From NCBI GenBank assembly GCA_030141605.1, contig JAQGDQ010001156.1:1-39346 (forward strand): a stretch of 39,346 nt of DNA. The letters are read 5' to 3'. The stretch is from Tubiluchus corallicola (lineage: Eukaryota > Priapulida > Priapulimorpha > Priapulimorphida > Tubiluchidae). This document shows positions 1 to 10,823 of this stretch, piece after piece. The notes below the pieces were generated by a model that saw only the letters and a program-made list of their open reading frames with translations, made no database searches and was not told where the DNA came from. Position 1 is the first letter of the stretch; each line of letters starts with the position of its first letter. The position numbers and the translations under genes are program-made.

Positions 1-9
1 TTTATAAAG

Positions 10-125
10 ATTTTTCAGTTACATACGTCTTTCAAGCACTTAAGCATAATGCCAAGTTATATAACTTTGTATTGAGGAGTTTTTCGAAGACACTAAAATT
101 CCCCTTTCAAAATATAGGCAGTATT
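10..125 (+). repeat. 3' fragment of the dispersed TTAA element (copy F)
   Basis: The stretch resembles the part of the dispersed element that follows its central region (compare about 3853-3930). Both have a GTTACATA.. block, then a TAAGCA/AATGCC block, then an AACTTTG/TTTGCACGG block and a run of T. It is clearly diverged and cut by the window edge, so its true start is not visible. Confidence 0.4.
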
Positions 126-617
126 TATAGAAGATATATATTGACATATGATGTACCAAGCTGAGAGTTTGAGATAGTGTGCAATAAAAAAAGAATGTCT
201 TTTTTTGCGAATGCAAAAAAATCACATGCCCCTCATATATTCCAAAGTGTTAAAACGCCTGTTTTCATCGTGAAAAACAAAAAACGTTTGTATAGTGCTA
301 TTAAAACAACTAGTAATATAATTATCATACCACTAACAATTTGAATGTCTTCTTCTTGCTAAAATCTTAGCGAATTCTAAATGAGGGATTAATAAAAATA
401 TCTGTCTCTGCCACTGATAGTGCCCCGAATAGTAAATGACAAAGGTGTGTTATAGTATTGATAATTTTTATTGTAATTATGATTTCTTGTGATAAATTAT
501 TTTTTTTAATTTCATATAAAAATGTTAATTTTAGAAATGACATGGTAAATGATGTTGTTTGATGGTTAATTGATTTTATTAATATGTATATAACTAAATC
601 TATATTTTGTCTTTACA
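126..617. other. Sequence upstream of ZMAT5, probably mostly intron
   Basis: No coding potential is seen. The stretch is AT-rich and ends in a pyrimidine-rich tract and CAG at 616-618, which looks like a 3' splice site 35 nt before the ZMAT5 start codon. The upstream 5' UTR exon, or a trans-spliced leader if this animal uses one, is not identifiable. Confidence 0.4.
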
Positions 618-653
618 GTTCAGTTTCACAACGCTTGATGATAGCGTTTTAGC

Positions 654-1157
654 ATGGGAAAGCAATACCATTGTGAATACTGCAACAAATTTTTTGCTGA
701 CAATCTTGGTAACCGTAAGCGACATTTAAGCAGCCACGCCCACCAACAGCAGAGACGCTTACACTATGCTTCACTAAAAGACCCTGCTGTGGTCCTGGAA
801 GAAGAGTTAAAGAAGAAGCCTTGTCATAATTTCCAAAAGGGACATTGTCATTTTGGAGAATTATGTATCTATTCGCATATGACACCTCAGCGACTGCAAG
901 AACTGCAAAATAGAGTCTTCCAGAAGCAACAAAGTTTGGCTGAAAAAGAAAAGGTAATCAACCCTGAACAAACTGGCGAGGAACTCTTGTCCGAGTGGTT
1001 GACAAAACATGGACTTTCGCAAAAGAAATCAAATACATTACAAGAGCTAGTTCAACCAAGCCGATTACCGCCAATGTTTGAGGGCAGAATTGCTTTGCCA
1101 CAGTCAATTCTTGTTGCAAATCAAGCAGTAGAAGCTTGTGATAGTAACTGGGGATAA
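654..1157 (+). CDS. ZMAT5: ZMAT5: U11/U12 small nuclear ribonucleoprotein 20 kDa protein
   Basis: This 167-residue protein matches ZMAT5 (about 170 residues in human), a component of the U11/U12 di-snRNP that recognises U12-type introns in the nucleus. It opens MGKQYHCEYC with a U1C/matrin-type zinc finger (C7, C10, H24, H30). A CCCH finger follows (C57-x7-C65-x5-C71-x3-H75), then a charged helical stretch (about 79-105), an EEL..WL motif near 115-121 and a C-terminal NWG resembling the family's terminal WG. The start is the first ATG after a splice acceptor (AG at 617-618), so the whole protein comes from one exon and any intron is in the 5' UTR. AATAAA signals lie 0.5-0.6 kb downstream. Presence of this gene implies that the host keeps a minor spliceosome. 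The assignment rests on both fingers, their spacing and the conserved N-terminus. Confidence 0.93.
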   Translation: MGKQYHCEYCNKFFADNLGNRKRHLSSHAHQQQRRLHYASLKDPAVVLEEELKKKPCHNFQKGHCHFGELCIYSHMTPQRLQELQNRVFQKQQSLAEKEKVINPEQTGEELLSEWLTKHGLSQKKSNTLQELVQPSRLPPMFEGRIALPQSILVANQAVEACDSNWG

Positions 1158-1448
1158 GTTACATATACTGACTGGTACACCTGTGTGTTGGATGATAATA
1201 CTATTGTATCATTATATTTAGTACAATCATCATGTTTTTTGTACAGTACTATTATATTACAGTACACTAGTGATGTTGTATGTAGAATATTATTATCATT
1301 ATTATTATTGTATGAAATTGCGTTTCTACTTTTACTAAAGGTCGTACTACGGGTCTTCTCAAAACAACGTTAATTTCATTCACTTTCGCTCTTTTTTAAT
1401 TTGCTTTACTTACATATTAATTTCGATAGAAATAACTTGATAACACAC

Positions 1449-1449
<1 letters not shown>

Positions 1450-1489
<40 letters not shown>

Positions 1490-1520
1490 AATGTAGAGCA
1501 TTTATATATATATATATATA
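1450..1520. repeat. (TA)n microsatellite with a small foldback
   Basis: Two TA runs flank a short non-TA centre (ATGTAGAGCAT), so the block can fold back on itself. It lies in the 3' UTR or intergenic region after ZMAT5. Confidence 0.8.
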
Positions 1521-1651
1521 ACTTACCAAATTTTACAGGTGAAAATTATATATTTAGATGATAATTATCTACAATTACTTAACAGACAACTTACATCATT
1601 ATTTAATCTGCCATGTTAATTAGTGCCCAAAAAACATGTATTTTGTTACCA

Positions 1652-1760
1652 AATAAAGGGTAGCTGACTTGATGACCTTTTAGTCAATTTGCTACACTAT
1701 CTCTTTGACTTTGGATTTATTATATGTATATGTTCCTGAAGCATTATAGAGAAAAATAAA
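1652..1760 (+). other. Candidate polyadenylation signals for ZMAT5
   Basis: AATAAA occurs at 1652-1657 and 1755-1760, about 500 and 600 nt after the ZMAT5 stop. The second is followed by a T-rich stretch. No transcript evidence is available, so the choice between them is open. Confidence 0.4.
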
Positions 1761-3465
1761 CTTGATTTGATTTTAATTCGAAGACTCTCCCTCACTTGAG
1801 CTCATTTTAACATTTTCTAAAAAAATTAGAAAGTTTCAGCAATAAAGTTGTGATACATGCCCCATGCACCAAATTAATAAAGTCAGTTTAAAATGGCGGT
1901 CATTTCGCGTTTGGGCATGTGTTCATTTTGAACGAAAAATGACATCAACCAGTTAGCATGCAAATATAAACATATCTTGCCAGGTGGTTGAGTGACTGCA
2001 AAGTTAATAAAATCAAACTCGGTTAGCTAACTCTGACAAAATAACATAATAATCAGTGTAACTAGTGTTTATGCAGGTATTTTAATTCTGACTCTGTTGC
2101 CCATCTTCCTTATACCGTACACGTCGGGTGCCCGGTTGTCAAGATCCAGTCTCAGAGAAGAAACCGAAGAAGTATATATTCGAAAGTAAACATTTTAAGT
2201 AACCAACTGGTGTATTTCAACTAATTATACTGCCATCGTAACAATAAGCATTCAGTTATTACACAACGAGGGCCTAAAGACACAAGCTATGAGTCTCAAA
2301 AACTAGTGTTTTGCCGTGCATGGTATTTTACCTTTTTTAGCCATACGTCGGACTTCTTAGTTACTTGTAATGTATTCTTTGTCAATGAGTCAGCTATATC
2401 AGTCTAGATACAGCGTTGCTATTAACTCCTTCATGACTATGAATATTTGGGTGGTCTCGTCATCCCTGAATAAAACTGCTCATAACAGCCTAACAGCATG
2501 CGATTACTCGGGTATTTGGATACTCAATGGAAACAAGCTACCCATCAAGCACTTTTTATTATGATTATAAAAATGTATCAAGATTCGTTCAAGTGCTTGT
2601 ACTACGCAAAAATGATTTAGGCTGGGATATAGGCGTGGGATATTAGTCTGTAGGCTGGGATACAATTGAAAACTGTGAGGATGATAATATTTAAATAATG
2701 CAGTATTTTGAAGCCCTTGCAGAATAAGTAATAAGTCGATTATCGACTTTAGTTAACGTTTGTCCACATCAGTGGAAATATGAGAGAGGCGTGAGTAATC
2801 ATGGTAATCACAATTGTTTCCTACTTTGCTGAATCATTGACTCGTGTAGCAAGTGCACGCTTCTTGCTCTCTAGGTGAACTCGGCCTTTGTCGCTCCTGA
2901 TAATGGTAAGAGGGTTTATTTAACGTAAAATGTAAATTAAGTTGATTTTCCGTAGCTGCGAGCTTTTATTAGTTTTTGTGCTTTACCACGGGACTGCTGT
3001 AATTTGCATGGTGCCCTGATCGATTTTTGCGTAGCAGGTTTATTTGTTTAGCAGGCATATAGCCGCAGTTTAAGTAGTATGGATCTACATCTCTATCTAA
3101 ACTGCAGTATTAGCATTAAGCAACTAAAAGAGCAGTCGTAAATTAAGGAATTTAGAAAGCAGAAAACAACATTCGTGATTCAAAAGGATGCAAACAGTTT
3201 ACAAGCAAACGTTTTGTTTATACTTAGAACTGATGATAATATAACAGAACTCTAGTACTTATTAATTTAAAATTGAAATTTTAACACAAAACAATGATAT
3301 GGACTTACGGTTAACAATTATAAATTTTTTTAGCTATCTCAGGAAACATTTTTTTTAGGTTGACTATATTGTACAGAACTGACTTGGCGTTGGCTGTTCC
3401 AGTTTGTTAAAAACGTAGTACTGGTGTCAAAAATGAATTTGTAATTAACACAAAAGCATCGTATC
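1761..3465. other. Intergenic sequence, no gene seen
   Basis: No conserved coding potential. The only local features are an ATGGCGG/TTTCGCG cluster at 1889-1912, which resembles promoter-type YY1 and E2F-like sequences, and a thrice-repeated GGCTGGGATA-like motif near 2620-2665. Either could be chance. Confidence 0.4.
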
Positions 3466-4141
3466 TTAAAGCACAAGAAAAACCTCCATATATATAAAGT
3501 CAACATACATAAAATATTGTCTTGAAGTTTATATCATTTACATACTGCTTTTTTACATACAAGACTTCATTTGGCAGTAACACTGTATAAAACGTGTAAA
3601 TTTAAACTCCCGCGATAACCATTAGACGCAGCCATTTTGATGGCAGGTCATTTGAAACTCGTTTAGATAACATTGTGTAAAGTTTGAAAAAACAGAGCGT
3701 TCGTACCGCACACGTCACTAAGTGAGTAAAATTTTAAATTATAGTATCTTGTCAATAAGATTAAAATACATTTTTGGTTAGTGAGTGGTGCACCCTGGAG
3801 GGTGAGTCAGCAACATTTTACCAATTTACACAAACATTTTAAATTATTATTTCTAGTTACATAAGCCTTTCCAGCTGGTAAGCAAAATGCCGAGTAATAT
3901 AGATTTGCACGGAAAGTTTTTTGGGACATAACATTGCCTTTTCTTCCCTTGATTTATGTTTGCGTAAGTGACGTTATGTAATGGAGAGGTCGGAACAGTG
4001 TCGCGGGAAATTTTAAATGAAAAGAAACTAATATTCCTTTTAATCGAGTATGATATAGGCAAAAAATGCTGCAAAGTAATATAATTTTTTAAGGCAATTT
4101 TTCTGAAACCTACTTCAGGTACCCCCTTTCTTGTCCTTTAA
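3466..4141 (+). mobile_element. TTAA-flanked MITE-like element, copy A
   Basis: The element is bounded by TTAA at 3466-3469 and 4138-4141, with terminal inverted repeats AG(C/G)ACAAGAAA next to each TTAA. Its halves also show weaker inverted similarity inside (a TTTAAACTCCCGCGA block near 3601 against a TCGCGGGAAATTTTAAA block near 3999). It has no open frame of transposase type. Related copies lie at 16794, 18818 (opposite strand), 22467 and 31679. TTAA target duplication is typical of the piggyBac superfamily, so a non-autonomous piggyBac-like origin is inferred, although piggyBac termini usually start with CC. Confidence 0.75.
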
Positions 4142-4567
4142 CATATTGTCCAGAGTTGCTTTGACTTATTTAGTGATTTTTATTGTTGTTCTATAGAACT
4201 AAGCAAATTGGGCAGAAAAATTTCTGTAGGAAATGAAATGTGTTATAGTTATGCCAAACTATTTAAAATAGTTATTGACTTGGAAACACAAGATTGTACA
4301 TACTTTTACAACAATTTAGTTTAGATTGTATGTCGTCCAGGGATGTTTTCTTCAAAAAGGAGAGATGCTATTGTAAACAAGTGAAAGTGCCTTTATTAAA
4401 ATTTCCAGGTGTATACTTTGCATTAATTAGTGCACGATGTCGCAAGGGCTAGGACATTCGATGGCAAATCTGTGGGTTGAAGATAGCAGCTCTTCCACAT
4501 CAGCAGGATCTGTCATCAGGTAGGGAAGGAGAGATTTATAATGTCTTTTGTCTAGGTTTTTGGCTAC
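4142..4567. other. Unique intergenic sequence
   Basis: Nothing recognisable. It separates copy A of the TTAA element from the next transposon-like element. Confidence 0.4.
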
Positions 4568-5500
4568 TAGGGATGTCGTGAATCTGAAAGTACTGAACCC
4601 GAAGCTAAACTGAATCTCATTTTCATAATAATTTTCCAATCCGGATCGAATCCGAATCTCATTTTCATAATAATTTTCCAATCCGGGTCAAATTCAAATC
4701 TCAGTTTAAAATAATTTTCCAAGCCGGATCGAATCAGAATCTCAGTTTAAAATAATTTTCCAATCAGGATCAAATTCAAATCTCGGTTTAAAATAATTTT
4801 CCAATCCGGAGCGAATCAGAATCTCAGTTTAAAGTGACTTTCAAATCAGAATCTCAGTTTAAATAGTTTTTGAAACCGAATCGAATTCAAATCTCAATTT
4901 TTCAGATAGTTCTTTCAACCGAATCTTTTCCGGATACAGTTTTCAACCAAATTATGAAGATTATAGATCACGTTTGACAGTGATTCTGCAATAATAAAGA
5001 CTATTGATGATCTATTTATTTTGTAACAGATTTTTTCTGCCAATGACTAACAATATAAAATGATCTGTTAGTCAAAAATTTCCTTGTGATGCCTTTACCT
5101 ACAATCGTGTAATGTGGATAACAAAAAAATAACACTGCCGTTTAAGCCACATCGTTTGTTGTTAGCAAAACCACGTTCTGTCAAAGTAATACAAGAAATC
5201 TTGGCATTTTTGTTGAAACTAACAGGAATGCGATGCGTGCTTTTGCGTAGGATTTCATGAATTGGACACATGCTGACACAATATGGCGACTTTGGCATAT
5301 TTCAAGCAGGGCATAATTTAATTGTCAAGAAAGGCATCGATTTCAGGATTTTGCTCTGTATCCGAAGCTAAACCTGATTTTTTCAAAAATCTCTGCCGAA
5401 TCGGGTCGCATCTAAAGCAAGTTACGAATTTCAGTGAATCGGATCAAAGTTTCGATTCGGTTTCGAAGTCTGGCTCTATCGGAGCTTCGTGACGTCCGTA
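4568..5500. mobile_element. Possible hAT-like non-autonomous DNA transposon with internal subrepeats
   Basis: The ends form imperfect terminal inverted repeats: TAGGGATGTCGTGAATCT at the left against TACGGACGTCACGAAGCT (reverse complement of the right end), 13 of 18 matching. Immediately inside the left end is a short-period tandem array of CCGAATC/CTCAGTTTAAA units. The right end is also rich in CGAATC/CGATTC words. Flanking 8-mers (TTGGCTAC and TTAATTAC) agree at only 5 positions, so a target duplication is not convincing. No transposase is encoded. Confidence 0.45.
4612..4905 (+). repeat. About 42-bp tandem repeat, roughly 7 units
   Basis: Units contain GAATCTCA(T/G)TTT, then ATAATTTTCCAA, then CCGGATCGAAT. 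The first copies repeat every 41-42 bp and later ones are degenerate. The array lies within the putative transposon at 4568-5500 and looks like its subterminal repeats. Confidence 0.7.
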
Positions 5501-7128
5501 TTAATTACGTAGTACAATGTGTAAACTGTACAATATGTGTAGATTTAGGAAATACAGAGTAAAGCAAAAAACACACACAAAAGGACTGATAAAGACAAAA
5601 CACGTTTTTTATGTTAATTTATGTCACTGTATTTGTCCTTCTTCCTTTATGTATTTTGGCTTTTTGGGTTTGAACTAAATGCTATAGTTGTTGCTGACAT
5701 CATCGCATTCATTACTGCTAAGGTTAGTAAGTGTAATGAGGAAGATGCCAGCAGCATCAGGAGTAGGAAAAACAGCAATTGCCCTCCCTTTCCTTCAAGC
5801 TTTCTTTTTCTCCAGTTTCTCTCGGACTGTTTGCTTTTGTATTTTTACAGGTCTATCGTCTTTATCACGTTTGTTTTTTCACATTTTGCCTTTTGCAGTT
5901 ATTGTCAGTCAACTTTACCATTTTCGTCTGTTGATTTTACGACCGCAACTGTCAGTAGTGGCCGATACCTATTGTACGATGGGTGATCGAGCCATATCAT
6001 ACGTCCTTCTCGATTGTCTAACGTCGTGATCGGGTAAACGTAAAATAACCGGGACGCATTTAGCTCAGAATTTTTGTTCCAGAAGTGATTAACTTAAAAA
6101 ATTTCGCTTTTAGTTTTTCTATCTGAGTTACGTTTAAGTGTGCTCACGGGTAAGGTCCTCTGCTTTCTGTTGTAATAAGGGGATGAATTTCTTATTCATA
6201 AAATGCGAAAGAAGCCACGTTGTTGTCATAGCAACCCTGAGACCACAGGATGGGTCAAAAAAGTTAACTATGGTGTCCATTTTGATCAACGTCTACAGTA
6301 ACGTTTACAGATTATATTTACTAAAATTGCACGTAAAAGAGCGTTCAACGAACTATTCAAAAAGATAAAAAGCGAATTACGATTGTACTACAATCAATGA
6401 CAGCCATATTCCAACTCAATATTGTAGTGTTTTATACGTCATTTCTATTAAAAAATAAAAAAGGCCAATTTACAAATTTGCATTTAACTGAAGGCTGCGA
6501 TTAGCATAGTTATGTTCGATAATCAAATTAATCAATTTTACATTAAGATAAAATATCAAATTAACTGCGCTTAATCAGTCTATTAAACTTATTTATAATC
6601 TGTTATGATTTGCCTATTTTTGCATAATTAATTCTGTAGTTCTAGACTTTACTAAACACAAAATCATGCGGTAAATAAACCTAATTTGGTAATTTGCTAA
6701 TTTATACGATGTTCTATCAAATTGATAAGATTGTCATTCATTAAACTAAAATGTTCAAAGTGATCAGTTCATAATGATGCAAAATAATACAAAATGATGT
6801 ATTTACTTATATCGTATGTCTCCATAAAGCAAATCTAGTATTTACCAGTATATCTTACAAATTATGCCACTATCATACTGTGAAAAACTACTTTTAAAGA
6901 AGCCTGTTAGCGTCTAACAACTAACTCGTTTGCCCAGGTAGAAACAGATGTGCACAGGTGAGTGACCGTGACCAATGAGATACTTGGCGAAATTCCCTAC
7001 GATGATAGCTGATATTTTTGTGATTTGTGAATTTAGTTGACAGGAAACTTGAATAAGTATGGGCGAGTGATAGCTATTTCCACTTTTTTCTGCAGTTCTT
7101 TTTGTTTTGGTCTCAGGAAGTCAGCATC
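5501..7128. other. Intergenic sequence, no gene seen
   Basis: Two overlapping open stretches around 5621-6029 have no recognisable domain and compete in different frames, so I do not call them genes. The remainder is AT-rich with no repeat family that I could match elsewhere in the window. Confidence 0.4.
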
Positions 7129-7139
7129 TTGTAACCAGT

Positions 7140-7656
7140 TGGCATCCTTCTGTCTCGGAAGACAATGGAGTGTGCGCCAAGAGAGTCAGCTATTGATCAC
7201 ATTGATGGAGCTGCAGCGTCGACTGTGGCTGAGCAGTGCGATCCTTGAACCACTGGAGTAGCCTCTCCAGAGCGCACGCCTGGGCAAGGTATATGGCGGT
7301 CCCGAGTTGCCCAGACAATAGGAACCCCCTATCTTCCTCCCTGGTGTAGTTCAAAGGAAAGTGGAGCGATACGTTTGGCACCAGGTTGGCTGCAGGAGCT
7401 GCCGGAGTCAGTGAGCATGCTGCACTGATCCGCCTTCGCTGCTCCACTCCTGATTTGGAAGGTTTACTCCTCTACACATAGCCTTTGGGTCACTTCACCT
7501 CCTCCGCCTAGTGTCGAGATGCAGTGCGGGCATCCCGCAAACCTACAGCACCTGGTATTCCTAGGCAGTCACACATCCAAGTACTAACAAGGCTCTACAT
7601 TGCTTAACTTCGGTGATCAGATGAGAACTGGTGTTTTGAACATGATATGGCCGTAG
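7140..7656 (-). mobile_element. 5S rRNA-derived SINE (SINE3-type), copy 1
   Basis: Read on the minus strand, the element starts with a 5S rRNA-like head (7656 down to about 7541) and continues into a GC-richer body of about 400 bp shared with copy 2 at 20282-20864. It is flanked by a perfect 11-bp target-site duplication, TTGTAACCAGT, at 7129-7139 and 7657-7667, which shows insertion by retrotransposition. Compared with copy 2 it lacks the 3' tail of about 45 bp and carries an extra block of about 15 bp near 7250. Open frames inside the body (for example 7190-7447) are by-products of its base composition. 5S-headed SINEs are known in several animals. I could not identify the body family. Confidence 0.85.
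7541..7656 (-). pseudogene. 5S rRNA-like sequence forming the SINE head
   Basis: The stretch is colinear with eukaryotic 5S rRNA over about 115 nt: the CTACGGCCAT start, the AAGTTAAGCAA and TTAGTACTTGGATG internal-promoter segments, and the GGTGCTGTAGG end. It has several substitutions. Since it runs straight into the SINE body and not into a T-run terminator, it is a mobile-element promoter rather than a 5S gene. Confidence 0.85.
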
Positions 7657-7667
7657 TTGTAACCAGT

Positions 7668-9388
7668 AATTTGCTGATTTGCATACATTTGGTTTAATTA
7701 CTAATTTGTACAGATCTGCATTGATATTTTTCTTTAAGAAAACTGCATCTAGGGATTCCCAGGAAAAGTTTTCTTGTGCGTGTTCTGTCTCAGTCCCTTA
7801 ACCAACTTTCTTAACCAATTTATTAGTTTCATTAAATGCCATTTCGGCATCAATAAAATACCAAGTACGTTGACAAGTAATAGTATAGAGCAAGTGTGGT
7901 GAAAAAAAATTGTATAGGTTAATGAATTAGCCACTTTTCCATTAAATTTTAAGGAAAGGACAAGTCACTCAGTATGTCGGGCTTACTGTTATCACTTAAA
8001 CTTGGAAAAATATAACGGAGAAATTTGCAAAGAATCGCCAAAAAAGCATAAATGTAAAATATACTGGCTCTGAATAGAAATTTTCAGGCGCGGTGGTTGC
8101 CATCATTCACTTAAAAATCCTGATGTAACTGAGAGACTTTGTGACTTCTTAAGCGCGTCGTGGTTTTCCGTAAGCGCCCCCTGATTAAACTAATTCAGAC
8201 TCCTGCAGCTTACCTAATGTTCATGCAAAATATTACAAAATCACCTATCTACTTTTTACAAAAACTTATTATACTTTTGACGAAGATTGTCAGCGCGTTA
8301 CTTATCTTCAAGACGAATGACGTCATTGGAAGGAAAATGGGCATTGAAAATGGTAGCACCCAAGCATGAAGTGATTTTACTAATAACACGAGGCGCTTAT
8401 TGCAGTTTTATTACAAAATCCTGCTAACATTTTTCTCGAACATTCAAGTAAGGATAACTTCCCAGACTTTTCCTTTAACTTGAGAAACTTCTAGTGACTA
8501 AATAAGCAAAGGACAAAACTAATGACTGTCAACCTGAAAATATGTAACTCTTAAATCATAACAACCAAACAAATCAGACTAGTTTTTGCTAGTCACTACA
8601 ACTGATAAAATACTTATTGCAACAAATGTTTTTGGGGTGCCCATAGAATTCACCTATTTATCTTGGAATACTTATTCACTGCAGCTACTGAACACAGTTT
8701 AAAAATCATTTCATTATAATGATTAATTCTGTACATTCAAAAGCATTAAAGTTTCCATTCCGGAAACTAGCTGCGCCGCCAGTCGGGAACTGTCATTATG
8801 ACCAGATTTTTGGATTTATAATGTAAATTTAGAAATTTTGATTTATTTTGTGTAAGTTTGCATTTTCCATTTTATTAGAGGTTTAGAGATTTGTTAGCAT
8901 ACAAAATAATGTAGCTTCACAGCATAAGAAACATAACAACATCTAGTGAGATGTATAGGTGGCTATAGCAAAAAAATACAAATTAATATATTAAAATAAA
9001 CGATTATAACATATCACAAAATTTAAAATGGGTTCTGATGACATAATAATTTAATTTAAGCCTGACTATAAGCAATTACTGCTGTTGATAGATAATATGT
9101 ATTGTTTATGGTAGTAAATATATTATTTTGTATAAAAACATACAAATTATGCGTAGTTTAACTTATATTTCTGCTGTTAAAGTAGTCGAATAGAAATTTA
9201 CAAACAAAAGCTACGTTTTCGGTGTCATTAGAGCCTAAAAGAAATATAAATTTGCTTTCGTTTGGCGATTATAGAAGCCTAGACACAAGTTATTAATTTT
9301 ACTGAAAACCATAGGTCATAGGTGGCTGTTTTGTGCATCATCTTCTATTTTATGATTTATTTTCTTAAGCATTTGTCTTTATTTTCAG
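7668..9388. other. Sequence before the Dp exon, at least partly intron
   Basis: No coding exon could be identified. It ends in a T-rich tract and CAG (AG at 9387-9388), the acceptor of the Dp exon. At least one upstream Dp exon must exist because the reading frame is open across this acceptor, but I could not place it. Confidence 0.5.
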
Positions 9389-10823
9389 GCCCGTTACAAA
9401 AGTTCAAGTGTTGCATCAGCATCCCAATGTTATTCAAGGCAAAAACCATCCTGTTATAATTAGCACTTCTGCCGCCTCGGCAGACAATAACGTTACACAA
9501 GATCTCATGAAATACTACAAGGACACGGGAATGGAGCACATCGCCAAAGATGCCGGTTTAATTGATCCGAGTGGTAAGACTTTGAGTTTTGCAAACTCGC
9601 CTCAGAGGAACGCTACAATAGTTGCCGTGCCCGTGGCCAGCGACAACATTGTGAGACAATCGCCTCTGAGATCAGTAGATGGTTCAAGACCGGCCCTACA
9701 AGTGCAAAATTCACCTATGATTGTTGCAACTCCCCAACGTGGAAATGCCTGGTCCATGTTAAGAAGTCCACCCACTCCGAGCGCCATCCACAGCAGTCCA
9801 ATGGCACCGGGCTATCCAAGCTTAATACGGAAGAGGTCGCTGGAGTACCCAGTACAGGATTCGGATTATTCTGACGGCAAGCGCAGAAGAGGCGAAAAGG
9901 GTGGAAAGGGACTACGACATTTCTCGATGAAAGTCTGCGAGAAAGTTCAAAGAAAGGGTACAACGTCATACAACGAAGTGGCCGATGAACTAGTTGCGGA
10001 GTTTAGTGATCCTCACAGAGCGATATCGCCTACGGATCAAGCGTACGACCAGAAGAACATCCGCAGGCGCGTTTACGATGCACTCAACGTTCTCATGGCG
10101 ATGAACATCATTTCGAAAGAGAAGAAGGAGATCAAGTGGTTGGGTTTGCCAACAAATTCTGCCCAGGAATGCAATAACTTAGAGATAAAGAAGCAACAGT
10201 GCTTGGAACGCATACGTCATAAAACGCAACAAATGCAAGAGCTTATCATTCAACAGATCGCTTTCAAGAACGTCGTACAGCGTAATCGAGAAGCGCAGCG
10301 GCAGAGTGGGCCGCTCGCTCCGAACAGTGCAATTCACCTTCCGTTCATCATCGTGAGCACTAGTAAGAAAACTGTGATCGACTGCAGCATCTCCAACGAC
10401 AAGTACGAATACCTGTTCAATTTTGACAACACGTTCGAAATCCACGACGACATCGAAGTGCTGAAGCGGATGAATATGGCGTTCGGACTTGAGAAAGGTC
10501 AGGCGAAAGCTGAAGAAATTGCCAGAGCAAGAGCTATGGTCCCAAAAGCTCTTGAGCACTATGTGTTACAAATGGCGGACGGTAGCATAAGTAACATAAG
10601 TACATCTATAGTAGCAGGCCCCACGGGGGTCAGTACGGGACCATCAATGGTCAGCTCGGATAGCCAGGACACTACAGACGTAGAGGTTGCTGCCGTTAAC
10701 TCGTTAAACCCATTCTCAAGACAGTCCAGTGATTCCTTCTCCCGTGGTGAAACAGAGACACCTAGCGACGATTCCTCTGATTCAGAGTCCAGCAGATCCA
10801 CTCCCATATTGGAGATTCAATAG
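9389..10823 (+). CDS. TFDP1: Transcription factor Dp (E2F dimerisation partner), main coding exon
   Basis: Dp proteins pair with E2F to bind cell-cycle promoters in the nucleus. Numbering from the GTG at 9408, the exon encodes a segment (43-56) resembling the vertebrate N-terminus MAKDAGLIE, a basic nuclear-localisation stretch (about 139-164), the winged-helix DNA-binding domain (about 167-248, near-identical to vertebrate Dp), the DEF-box [18 protein letters not shown] (219-236), a coiled coil (about 251-300), and the Dp marked-box region with TVIDCSIS and NTFEIHDD (about 313-365). The Ser-rich acidic tail lacks the long D/E run of vertebrate Dp. The stop is at 10821-10823. GTG 9408 is not a real start: the frame is open to the acceptor at 9387-9388, so translation begins in an unseen exon or at an internal ATG such as the one before EHIAKDAG. 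All domains lie in one exon, unlike the many exons of vertebrate TFDP1/2. Confidence 0.93.

Noticed and set aside
5621-6029. Two overlapping hydrophobic frames
   Set aside because: T-rich sequence gives Phe/Leu-rich translations in two frames. Neither resembles a known family.
7541-7656. Functional 5S rRNA gene
   Set aside because: Several substitutions, no T-run terminator at its 3' end, and direct continuation into a SINE body with target duplications.
9408-9410. GTG as the Dp start codon
   Set aside because: Animal nuclear genes rarely start at GTG, and the frame is open upstream to a good splice acceptor.
654-10823. ZMAT5 and Dp as one operon
   Set aside because: More than 8 kb with transposons and polyadenylation signals separates them.
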